From Parabacteroides sp. (GTDB lineage: Bacteria > Bacteroidota > Bacteroidia > Bacteroidales > Tannerellaceae): a stretch of 25,498 nucleotides of DNA. The notes under the pieces were generated by a model. That model searched no databases, was not told where the DNA came from, and was given only the letters and a program-made list of their open reading frames with translations. The position numbers and the translations under genes are program-made. Every line of letters begins with the position of its first letter. Within the stretch, counting starts at the first letter, position 1. The stretch covers positions 1 to 25,498 of the forward strand of contig DXRF01000013.1 of the NCBI GenBank assembly GCA_019411205.1, given 5' to 3'. Below, in pieces: positions 1 through 7,022 of the stretch.

Positions 1-62
1 ACCCACTCTTTGTTTACAGTTGCTTTGTTTGCAGAAATGGTCTTAAAACTTAAAGTATCCAC
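1..62 (-). CDS. rplM: 50S ribosomal protein L13, N-terminal fragment (cut by window edge)
   Basis: Seen: reading leftward from a GTG at 62-60, twenty codons are open and give (M)DTLSFKTISANKATVNKEW before the window ends. Known: this closely matches the N-terminus of Bacteroidales L13, an early-assembling large-subunit protein, and in this phylum rplM usually heads an operon with rpsI, rpsB and tsf. The start is placed at GTG because the family begins with Met-Asp-Thr-Leu and no in-frame ATG gives a similar start. A consensus promoter lies at 199-228, leaving an untranslated leader of about 130 nt. Only the first 20 residues are visible, so the rest of the gene is unverified. Confidence 0.85.
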   Translation of the reverse strand, partial: MDTLSFKTISANKATVNKEW

Positions 63-193
63 TTGCTTAAAAAATTAATAAATTAATAACTCTAAAAAAC
101 AAGAATCCAATCCTCGCGTGCGCTGTCACTACGGACACTTGACGTAACAACGTGCTAAGAATTAAACTCTTAGTACAATTTTGATAATATTCG
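63..193 (-). promoter_or_regulatory. rplM 5' leader, candidate ribosomal-protein autoregulatory RNA
   Basis: The predicted rplM transcript starts near 193 and has an untranslated leader of about 130 nt. It contains a hairpin formed by 168-176 and 152-160 (loop ATTAAAC on the plus strand; 8 pairs and one A-C mismatch in the RNA sense), then a GC-rich stretch around 110-145 with short complementary segments (TGTC/GACA). Long structured leaders are common on ribosomal-protein operons that are autoregulated by their own product. That this one is such a leader is inference. Confidence 0.4.
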
Positions 194-198
194 GCTTG

Positions 199-228
199 CA
201 AAGGTACGGTTTTTCTGCGAAACACAAA
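199..228 (-). promoter_or_regulatory. Vegetative Bacteroidetes promoter of rplM
   Basis: On the minus strand there is a -33 TTTG at 228-225 and a -7 TACCTTTG at 206-199, separated by 18 bp. This matches the primary-sigma consensus of Bacteroidetes (TTTG, 19-21 bp, TAnnTTTG) apart from one base of spacing. It points towards rplM. Confidence 0.65.
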
Positions 229-321
229 ACTTTTCACAGAAAGAATTTACACAAGTAGGTCTATTTCAGGAAAAACAAAGAAAGATCACCCCGTTTTTCA
301 GTATGTCGGAGTAATAAAGAT

Positions 322-951
322 TTACCGGAACATGTATCCCAACGACAACGTCACGTTGTTCTGATAGAGGGAAGACTCGCCTTCGCGTTCTATGGCGCGG
401 CGATCCAATGTGCCGCAAAGGGCGCTGACGGAAAAGAAGTAGCGGCTGTAATCCACGCGCAAACCGACATTGACACCCAGGTCGAATGTCTTGAGATCAG
501 CCTCTTTGGTCTGTCCGAAATGGATATCGACGTTCTGGTTTTCGGTTTTCATCTTTCCAAAAAGAGAGAAGTCGAGAGCCGGACCGGCATAGACGCCCAA
601 CTGTACATCATTTATAACAAAGGTATAAGCTAAGTTTACCGGAACCTGGATAGAATAGTAACTGCATTTATTGAAAGAATTTTTTGCCCCTTCCACCTGC
701 GGATTGGAGTAGAAAGAACCACCCTGGTTCGTAAACGCCAGTTCGGGACGTAAAGACAATCCCTTATATAAAGGTATATCAGCAAGTCCGGCCAAACTGA
801 AACCGAAACGGGCACCGGCATTGTATGTACCTTCAACTTTTTGCACCAGAGAAGAATAAGCACCACCCGCACGCACGCCGAAAGTAACTTGACCGACAGC
901 CGGCATAATCATCAACACTGCCAAAAAGGCGATAAATATAATTTTTCTCAT
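322..951 (-). CDS. Small outer-membrane beta-barrel protein (OMP_b-brl / porin-family)
   Basis: 209 residues. The N-terminus MRKIIFIAFLAVLMIMPAVG is a clear signal peptide, cleaved near VGQ. The mature part alternates polar and hydrophobic residues and has glycine/aromatic-rich strands such as FGVRAGGAYSSL, LSLRPELAF and VNLAYTF. It ends in LSLGYMFR, a terminal strand with an aromatic residue near the C-terminus, as recognised by the BAM machinery. This fits the PorT/OMP_b-brl_2 type of small barrels common in Bacteroidetes; the function of individual members is mostly unknown. The start at 951 is preferred over an in-frame ATG at 996 because a -7 element (978-985) lies between them, and the longer form would put charged residues before the signal peptide. 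It is transcribed alone, divergently from dnaE. Confidence 0.8.
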   Translation of the reverse strand: MRKIIFIAFLAVLMIMPAVGQVTFGVRAGGAYSSLVQKVEGTYNAGARFGFSLAGLADIPLYKGLSLRPELAFTNQGGSFYSNPQVEGAKNSFNKCSYYSIQVPVNLAYTFVINDVQLGVYAGPALDFSLFGKMKTENQNVDIHFGQTKEADLKTFDLGVNVGLRVDYSRYFFSVSALCGTLDRRAIEREGESSLYQNNVTLSLGYMFR

Positions 952-977
952 ATTGCTAATCTCTGAGTTATCAAAAG

Positions 978-985
978 CAAAGATA
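978..985 (-). promoter_or_regulatory. -7 element of the beta-barrel gene promoter
   Basis: TATCTTTG on the minus strand matches TAnnTTTG exactly, 26 bp before the ATG at 951. No good -33 TTTG is visible at the usual distance. Its position decides the start codon of the gene, because the alternative upstream ATG would precede the transcription start. Confidence 0.5.
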
Positions 986-1039
986 GAGTTTTTCAACCGG
1001 ATTATAGCAGGCGATAGAATAAATTTATAAAATAACCCG

Positions 1040-1047
1040 TATCTTTA
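1040..1047 (+). promoter_or_regulatory. Possible -7 element for dnaE
   Basis: TATCTTTA is one base away from TAnnTTTG and lies 30 bp before the dnaE ATG at 1078. No clear -33 element is seen. It is the best candidate in the 126-bp divergent gap. Confidence 0.3.
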
Positions 1048-1077
1048 TAGGCCGAAATAAAAAGATTAAGACCCCAT

Positions 1078-4000
1078 ATGGAACCGTTTATACATCTGCA
1101 CGTACATACCCAGTATTCACTGCTGGACGGACAAGCATCGATCGACGCTTTGATTGACAAAGCGCAAAAGGATGGTATGCCGGCGATTGCCGTCACCGAC
1201 CACGGTGTGATGTTCGGAATAAAAGAGTTCTTCAACAAGGTATCCAAGAAAAACGGCAAGCCGTTAGGAGCCATCAAGGATTATGAGAAAGAGCTGAAAG
1301 AGCTGAAAAGTAAAACGGAACTGACCGCCGAAGAACAGGCCCGCCTTGAAGAAATACCTGCAAAGATCGAAGAGGAAAAGAAAAAAATATTCAAACCAAT
1401 CTTCGGTTGCGAGTGCTATTGCGCCCGTAACGGACGGCATAGCAAGCTCGCTTCGCAGAACGACCGAAGCGGATGGCACTTGATTGTGTTGGCCAAGAAC
1501 CTGAACGGTTACAAGAATCTGATCAAGATGGTTTCCCTGTCCTGGACGGAAGGTTTTTACGGACGTCCGCGTATCGACAAGGAATTACTGGAAAAATATC
1601 ACGAAGACCTGATCATTTGCTCCGCCTGCATCGGTGGGGAAGTTCCGCAGCATATTCTGAACGGACGGATGGACAAGGCCGAAGAATCGGTCCTTTGGTT
1701 CAAGAACCTGTTCGGAGAAGATTACTATCTGGAAATACAGCGGCACGAGACACATGACCCGAACGCCGCACAGGATGTATATCCCCACCAGGTAACGGCA
1801 AACAAAGCGATTCTGGAACTGGCGCGCAAACACAATATCAAGGTTATCGCGACCAATGACGTCCACTTTGTCAACGCAGAAGATGCGGAAGCACACGACC
1901 GCCTGATCTGCTTAAGCACGGGTAAAGACCTGGACGACCCGAACCGTATGCGCTACACCAAACAGGAATGGATGAAGACGACGGCCGAGATGAACACCCT
2001 CTTTTCTGACATTCCCGAAGCCCTCAGCAACACGCTGGAAATAGCCGACAAGGTGGAATTTTACTCCATCGACCACGGTCCTATCATGCCGACCTTTGCC
2101 ATCCCGGAAGATTTCGGGACGGAAGAAGGATATCGCCAGAAATTCACCGAACAGGACTTGTTCGACGAATTCACCCGCGATGAAAACGGAAACGTTGTCC
2201 TGAGTGAAGAGGCCGCACATGACAAAATAAAAAAATTAGGCGGTTACGAAAAACTATACCGCATCAAACTGGAAGCCGACTACTTGAAAAAGATCACATA
2301 CGACGGGGCAAAGATTTGCTACGGAGATGATCTGAACGACGAAGTCAAGGAGCGGCTGAACTTCGAGTTGCACATCATGAAGACGATGGGTTTCCCCGGT
2401 TACTTCTTGATCGTGCAAGACTTCATCCGGGCCGCCCGCGAAGAACTGGGCGTTTCGGTCGGTCCCGGCCGTGGATCGGCAGCCGGTTCGGCTGTTGCCT
2501 ACTGTCTGGGGATCACCCGCATCGACCCGATCAAATATGACTTACTGTTCGAACGTTTCCTGAATCCGGACCGTATTTCCCTCCCCGATATCGATACCGA
2601 CTTCGACGATGACGGACGAGGGGAAGTACTTCGCTGGGTAACGGAAAAATACGGGGCCGAACGTGTGGCGCATATCATCACGTATGGCACGATGGCGACC
2701 AAATCGGCCATCAAGGATGTCGCACGTGTACAGAAGCTTCCGCTTACCGAATCGAACCGCCTCGCAAAACTCGTTCCGGACAAGATTCCGGATATGAAGA
2801 AGTTCAAGCTGAAGGATGCGATCAATTATGTGCCGGAGCTAAAAGAAGCCGCTACCGGAAACGACCCGCTGGCACGCGACACCTTGAAATATGCCCAAAT
2901 GCTGGAAGGTAACGTGCGCAACACAGGTGTACATGCCTGCGGCGTCATCATCGGGCGTTACGACATATCGGATGTCGTACCTGTCAGTACGGCCAAGGAC
3001 AAAGATACGGGTGAAGAGATGCTCGTCACCCAATATGAAGGTTCGGTGATCGAAGAGACCGGTTTGATCAAGATGGACTTCTTAGGACTGAAAACACTGT
3101 CCATCATCAAGGAAGCGATCGAAAACATCCGGCTGACGACCGGCCATGAACTGGATATCGACCATATCAGCCTGGAAGATCCGGCGACCTACAAACTGTA
3201 TTGCGACGGAAAGACTACCGGCACCTTCCAGTTTGAATCTGCCGGTATGCAGAAGTATCTGAAAGAGCTGCAGCCGTCCAAGTTCGAGGACCTGATCGCG
3301 ATGAACGCCCTATACCGTCCGGGACCTATGGATTATATCCCTTCTTTCATCGCCCGTAAACAGGGAAAAGAGGAAATCAAGTACGATATTCCCGTCATGG
3401 AACGGTATCTGAAAGACACATATGGCATCACCGTCTACCAGGAGCAGGTCATGCTTCTGTCACGTCTGTTAGCCAACTTCACCCGTGGCGAGAGTGACGC
3501 CCTCCGTAAGGCAATGGGTAAGAAGCTGATCGAAAAGATGAACCACCTGAAATCCAAATTCATGGCAGGTGGAAAGACGAATGGTTACAAGGAAGAAACT
3601 TTGCAGAAGATATGGTCCGACTGGGAAAAATTCGCCTCATACGCCTTCAACAAGAGCCATGCCACCTGCTACTCATGGGTAGCCTATCAGACGGCTTTCC
3701 TGAAAGCGAACTACCCGTCCGAATATATGGCTGCCGTCTTGAGCCGAAGTTTATCGAATATTGTGGATATCACGAAGTTCATGGACGAATGCAAGGCGAT
3801 GGGCATTCAGGTGCTCGGACCGGACGTGAACGAATCGATCCTGAAGTTCAGTGTGGACAAGAATAAGAACATCCGCTTCGGTCTGGGAGCCGTGAAGGGT
3901 GTCGGCGAAGCCGCCGTACAAAATATCATTGAAGAACGGAGAAAGAACGGTCCGTACAAAGATATCTTTGATTTTGTGGAACGTGTCAACCTGACTGCCT

Positions 4001-4878
4001 GCAACAAGAAAAACATCGAATCGCTGGCATTAGCCGGTGCTTTTGACAATTTCGGCATCCAGCGAGAACAGTTCTTTGCCGAAACCGGAAAAGGAGAAAT
4101 ATTCCTTGAAACACTGGTTCGCTATGGCAATAAGTTCCAGACAGACAAGAACACGGCAACCAATTCCCTGTTCGGAGGAGATGCTTTCATCGCCATCGCC
4201 AAACCGGAGATTCCCAAATGTGAACGTTGGAGCGACCTCGAACGTCTGAACAAGGAAAAAGAGCTGGTCGGTATCTATCTTTCCGCCCATCCGTTGGATG
4301 AATACCGTATTATACTGACATATGTATGCAATACCGGCATGGCGGAAATAAACGACAAGGAAAATCTGGTAGGGAAAGACTTGCTGTTCGGCGGTATCGT
4401 TACGGACTTCCGCGAAGGGATGACCAAGAAGGGGAATCCTTACGGCATTATCAAGATAGAGGATTTTACCGGTAGCGGCGAAATAGCATTGTTCGGCAAA
4501 GATTACGTCGATTACAGCAAATTCGGCAAGCGCGGCATGTACCTGCTGATCAAGGCACGTGTGGAAGACCGCTACAATTCAGGTCGCCTCAGCCTGTCTA
4601 TCGGAGCCATCCAATTGCTGCAGGAAGAGAAGGACCGCCTGATCGAAAAGATCAGCATCACGGTCCCGATCCACGATCTGGACGAACCGACCATAAACGA
4701 ACTGTCTACCTTGATTAAAAACAATCCGGGTCAGAGTCTGTTATATTTCAAGGTGGTTGATGGTGAACATAATATCATACAGAACTTTTTCTCACAAAAC
4801 ATACGGCTTAATGTCACCCACAACCTGGTCGAATTCTTGCAGACGAACGAGAATATGGATTTCAAAATTAACGGGTAG
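1078..4878 (+). CDS. dnaE: DNA polymerase III subunit alpha
   Basis: Replicative DNA polymerase, 1266 residues, DnaE type rather than PolC. The N-terminal PHP domain starts with FIHLHVHTQYS (metal ligands H8/H10) and VTDHG (D41/H42). The palm has GPGRGSAAGS, PDIDTDF (catalytic D506 and D508) and MDFLGL (third aspartate D667), matching the three catalytic aspartates of the family. A helix-hairpin-helix segment (FGLGAVKGVGEAA) lies near 934-955. TNSLFG at 1028-1033 resembles a sliding-clamp-binding peptide. An OB-fold (LLFGGIVTDFREGMTKKG...) covers about 1100-1185. A highly charged, probably coiled-coil insert of some 40 residues (about 61-104) interrupts the PHP domain relative to E. coli. The gene stands alone, with trxA 68 bp downstream under its own promoter. 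Confidence 0.98.
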   Translation: MEPFIHLHVHTQYSLLDGQASIDALIDKAQKDGMPAIAVTDHGVMFGIKEFFNKVSKKNGKPLGAIKDYEKELKELKSKTELTAEEQARLEEIPAKIEEEKKKIFKPIFGCECYCARNGRHSKLASQNDRSGWHLIVLAKNLNGYKNLIKMVSLSWTEGFYGRPRIDKELLEKYHEDLIICSACIGGEVPQHILNGRMDKAEESVLWFKNLFGEDYYLEIQRHETHDPNAAQDVYPHQVTANKAILELARKHNIKVIATNDVHFVNAEDAEAHDRLICLSTGKDLDDPNRMRYTKQEWMKTTAEMNTLFSDIPEALSNTLEIADKVEFYSIDHGPIMPTFAIPEDFGTEEGYRQKFTEQDLFDEFTRDENGNVVLSEEAAHDKIKKLGGYEKLYRIKLEADYLKKITYDGAKICYGDDLNDEVKERLNFELHIMKTMGFPGYFLIVQDFIRAAREELGVSVGPGRGSAAGSAVAYCLGITRIDPIKYDLLFERFLNPDRISLPDIDTDFDDDGRGEVLRWVTEKYGAERVAHIITYGTMATKSAIKDVARVQKLPLTESNRLAKLVPDKIPDMKKFKLKDAINYVPELKEAATGNDPLARDTLKYAQMLEGNVRNTGVHACGVIIGRYDISDVVPVSTAKDKDTGEEMLVTQYEGSVIEETGLIKMDFLGLKTLSIIKEAIENIRLTTGHELDIDHISLEDPATYKLYCDGKTTGTFQFESAGMQKYLKELQPSKFEDLIAMNALYRPGPMDYIPSFIARKQGKEEIKYDIPVMERYLKDTYGITVYQEQVMLLSRLLANFTRGESDALRKAMGKKLIEKMNHLKSKFMAGGKTNGYKEETLQKIWSDWEKFASYAFNKSHATCYSWVAYQTAFLKANYPSEYMAAVLSRSLSNIVDITKFMDECKAMGIQVLGPDVNESILKFSVDKNKNIRFGLGAVKGVGEAAVQNIIEERRKNGPYKDIFDFVERVNLTACNKKNIESLALAGAFDNFGIQREQFFAETGKGEIFLETLVRYGNKFQTDKNTATNSLFGGDAFIAIAKPEIPKCERWSDLERLNKEKELVGIYLSAHPLDEYRIILTYVCNTGMAEINDKENLVGKDLLFGGIVTDFREGMTKKGNPYGIIKIEDFTGSGEIALFGKDYVDYSKFGKRGMYLLIKARVEDRYNSGRLSLSIGAIQLLQEEKDRLIEKISITVPIHDLDEPTINELSTLIKNNPGQSLLYFKVVDGEHNIIQNFFSQNIRLNVTHNLVEFLQTNENMDFKING

Positions 4879-4880
4879 TA

Positions 4881-4911
4881 TTTGTACGGTATAAAAGAAT
4901 TTGTACTTTTG
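4881..4911 (+). promoter_or_regulatory. trxA promoter, full Bacteroidetes consensus
   Basis: TTTG at 4881-4884 and TACTTTTG at 4904-4911 are separated by exactly 19 bp, a perfect match to the primary-sigma consensus of Bacteroidetes. The trxA ATG follows 35 bp later, so trxA is expressed independently of dnaE and probably strongly. Confidence 0.8.
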
Positions 4912-4946
4912 CACAAAATTCGAATATATAATTCATAATTAAAGAT

Positions 4947-5261
4947 ATGGCACTACAAATTACAGATGCAAATTTTGAAGAGTTGGTAAACTCTGGTAAG
5001 CCTATGGTCCTTGACTTCTGGGCAGAATGGTGTGGTCCTTGCCGCATGGTCGGCCCGATCATCGACGAACTGGCTACCGAATATGAAGGCCGTGTTACTA
5101 TCGGCAAAATGGATGTAGACAACAACAACGACGTGGTTGCACAATTTGGCATCCGCAACATCCCGACCGTTCTTTTCTTCAAAGACGGCAAGGTTGTGGA
5201 CAAACAGGTAGGTGCTGCTCCTAAAACTACATTCGTATCTAAAATCGAAGCTCTTTTATAA
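4947..5261 (+). CDS. trxA: Thioredoxin
   Basis: Cytoplasmic thiol-disulfide reductant of 104 residues, the usual thioredoxin length. The redox motif WCGPC is at 28-32 (C29, C32), preceded by VLDFWAE with the buried aspartate D23 before the active site. NIPTVLFFKDG supplies the conserved cis-proline loop next to the active site, and it ends with the usual C-terminal helix. There is no signal peptide, so it is the cytoplasmic form, unlike the TlpA-like lipoprotein at 19225. The final codons overlap the 3' end of the convergent mnmD by 6 bp, and no terminator is visible between them. Confidence 0.97.
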   Translation: MALQITDANFEELVNSGKPMVLDFWAEWCGPCRMVGPIIDELATEYEGRVTIGKMDVDNNNDVVAQFGIRNIPTVLFFKDGKVVDKQVGAAPKTTFVSKIEALL

Positions 5262-5936
5262 TTTAATAGCACGAAGCATTTCGCGCTTTCCAGGGGGGCC
5301 GGGTATTCTTTCGACAGAATATCCGGCTTCTTTCATCATACGCCTGACGGCACCTTTCGCACAATAGGTCGTCAAAACACCGCCTTCGGCCATATGGGCA
5401 TACAACCGGTTAAAAATTTCCTGATTCCACATCTCCGGCTGCTTATCAGGAGCGAACGCATCGAAATAAACCAGGTCGATCCGGTCCGGCAAAGCACACG
5501 TATTACTGTCTCCTTGTATTTTATGCAGTTCAAAGAAGTCTGTAACCCGGACTGCAACATTCCATTCCGCCTGATGCAGGGCATGGAAAACCTCCTTTCG
5601 TCCGGCACAGATCATTTCTCCGTAATTCAAGCTCTCGATCACGTCTGTATCAAGCGGATAAAGTTCGACCGAACAGTAATGTATTTTCCGTCGGTGCGCC
5701 TCGGCATCCAACAAAGTCAGAAAGGCATTGAGTCCGGTGCCAAAACCTATTTCCAGAACAGTGATTTCCTCTCGCTCCAGATGGTGCAGCCCAGCTTCGA
5801 TAAAGACATGGCGCGACTCCTGTATGGCGCCGTTCACGGAATGGTAGTGTTCGTCCATTTCAGGGATAAAAAGCGTATGGCTCCCATCCGCCGTCAGTTG
5901 TAATTCCCGTCTGATGTGATTCGTTGCGTTCTGCAT
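5256..5936 (-). CDS. mnmD: tRNA U34 (5-methylaminomethyl-2-thiouridine) methyltransferase, stand-alone MnmD
   Basis: 226 residues matching the methyltransferase half of the bifunctional MnmC (Methyltransf_30 family). It would use S-adenosylmethionine to make the last methyl transfer in 5-methylaminomethyl-2-thiouridine at the tRNA wobble position. VLEIGFGTGLNAF (60-72) is the SAM-binding glycine motif, ELYPL (91-95) the following acidic strand, and DAFAPDKQPEMW (159-170) the family's characteristic active-site loop. The FAD-dependent oxidase half of MnmC is absent; the protein ends shortly after the Rossmann fold, so any oxidase step would need a separate protein or be skipped. A TACCTTTG -7 element lies about 20 bp upstream. 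It ends convergently with trxA, overlapping by 6 bp. Confidence 0.88.
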   Translation of the reverse strand: MQNATNHIRRELQLTADGSHTLFIPEMDEHYHSVNGAIQESRHVFIEAGLHHLEREEITVLEIGFGTGLNAFLTLLDAEAHRRKIHYCSVELYPLDTDVIESLNYGEMICAGRKEVFHALHQAEWNVAVRVTDFFELHKIQGDSNTCALPDRIDLVYFDAFAPDKQPEMWNQEIFNRLYAHMAEGGVLTTYCAKGAVRRMMKEAGYSVERIPGPPGKREMLRAIKL

Positions 5937-5956
5937 ATCTTTCTTTAATATGCCGG

Positions 5957-5964
5957 CAAAGGTA
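5957..5964 (-). promoter_or_regulatory. -7 element of the mnmD promoter
   Basis: TACCTTTG on the minus strand matches TAnnTTTG exactly, 20 bp before the mnmD ATG. The -33 region is not recognisable. Its presence suggests that mnmD is not only a read-through gene of the upstream kinase operon. Confidence 0.5.
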
Positions 5965-5988
5965 AGTTTTTAATTCCGGTTTTTATAC

Positions 5989-6011
5989 ACCTTATGTAAC
6001 CATTACAAGGT
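5989..6011 (-). terminator. Weak hairpin after the kinase gene, possible terminator
   Basis: ACCTT-AT-GTAA, loop CCA, TTAC-AAGGT can form 9 pairs with a two-base bulge, 10 nt past the kinase stop codon. There is no long T tract, so termination is a guess based on position. Confidence 0.3.
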
Positions 6012-6020
6012 ATCTTTCCT

Positions 6021-7022
6021 CTACAACACACGCGTCTGAGGAAATTGCAAAGTGAAAGTAGCTCCTTTCTCTTCTTCTGAAATAACGGAAATACTACCGC
6101 CGTGCCGGTTCATGATCTGCCGGCAAACACTCAAACCGATTCCCGAACCACCCTGCTTGGTCGTAAAAAAGGGAACGAATATTTTATCCATCGCTTCCGG
6201 CACAATACCGTATCCGTTGTCGGAGACCGTAATCACCGGAACCCCTTCACGCCTGAACGCATTTACCCGAACTTCGGGATAAGGACGTTCCCGGCATGCC
6301 TCGGCTGCATTTTTCAACAGGTTTATCAACACCTGTTCAATCATGGTACGATCCGCATAGATACGCAAGTCCACCGGGCGGACGGAGAAAGAGAACGAAA
6401 CAGCACCAGCAGGATATAGCCCCCTTAAATCGTCAAAAAGAGAGGAAACCGGAAACAATTGCTGTGTCGGAGCCGGAATACGGGTCAGCTTCCGGTAGTT
6501 CTCGACAAAGTCCAATAGCCTTTTGCTCCGGCGGTGTATCGTTTGCATGGCTTGCAACATAATGCCATAATCCCGCTCGTTCAAACCGTTGGAAGCCGCA
6601 CGTTCCGTCACCGTTTCCGACAAGGAAATGATAGGGGCGATAGAATTCATGATCTCATGCGTCAAGACACGGATCAGCTTTTGCCAGGCTTCTGTCTCCG
6701 CCTCCGCCACCACCACATTGTACAGACGGGTCCGAAAAGCAGAAAGTGCTTCATTCATGGCACGCGTCAGGTTGGCTTCGGGCCCGTCTGTCGAAGGGAC
6801 AGGAAAAGACAGGTTCATATCTCCATAGTGGATGTTGGCAATCAGATGCTCCATCTTCTGAAGCATCTTCCGCTGATCCTGATAAAGGGAAAAAGCAGTT
6901 CCCAGCAAGATGATAAAACACATGACAGCCGTAAAATACAGTCCTTTCAAAAGCAGAAAGGCAATTGAAAGAGATAGCCCGACCAGCAACCCGATCTTCA
7001 AGAAAAGGAGATATCGTTTCAT
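6021..7022 (-). CDS. Membrane sensor histidine kinase of the sigma-54 two-component system
   Basis: 333 residues. Two membrane helices lie at about 5-25 and 28-46 with almost nothing between them, so there is no periplasmic sensor domain. A short linker (47-115) leads to the DHp helix with LTHEIMNSIAP, phospho-acceptor H122 in an HExxN setting. The ATP-binding domain has an N-box (NLLKNAAEA, N234/N238), the G1 box DNGYG (268-272) and the G2 box GGSGIGL (291-297). It is therefore a complete kinase. Its start overlaps the stop of the response regulator gene by 4 bp (ATGA), implying translational coupling and partnership. The missing extracytoplasmic domain suggests that it senses within the membrane or through the transporter, as in other transporter-linked kinases; that is inference. 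Confidence 0.93.
   Translation of the reverse strand: MKRYLLFLKIGLLVGLSLSIAFLLLKGLYFTAVMCFIILLGTAFSLYQDQRKMLQKMEHLIANIHYGDMNLSFPVPSTDGPEANLTRAMNEALSAFRTRLYNVVVAEAETEAWQKLIRVLTHEIMNSIAPIISLSETVTERAASNGLNERDYGIMLQAMQTIHRRSKRLLDFVENYRKLTRIPAPTQQLFPVSSLFDDLRGLYPAGAVSFSFSVRPVDLRIYADRTMIEQVLINLLKNAAEACRERPYPEVRVNAFRREGVPVITVSDNGYGIVPEAMDKIFVPFFTTKQGGSGIGLSVCRQIMNRHGGSISVISEEEKGATFTLQFPQTRVL

Noticed and set aside
952..996. Longer start for the beta-barrel gene at 996
   Set aside because: The -7 element at 978-985 lies inside the extension, and the extra residues precede a complete signal peptide.
6102..6968. Several plus-strand open frames across the kinase gene
   Set aside because: They are antisense shadows of a fully motif-supported histidine kinase.
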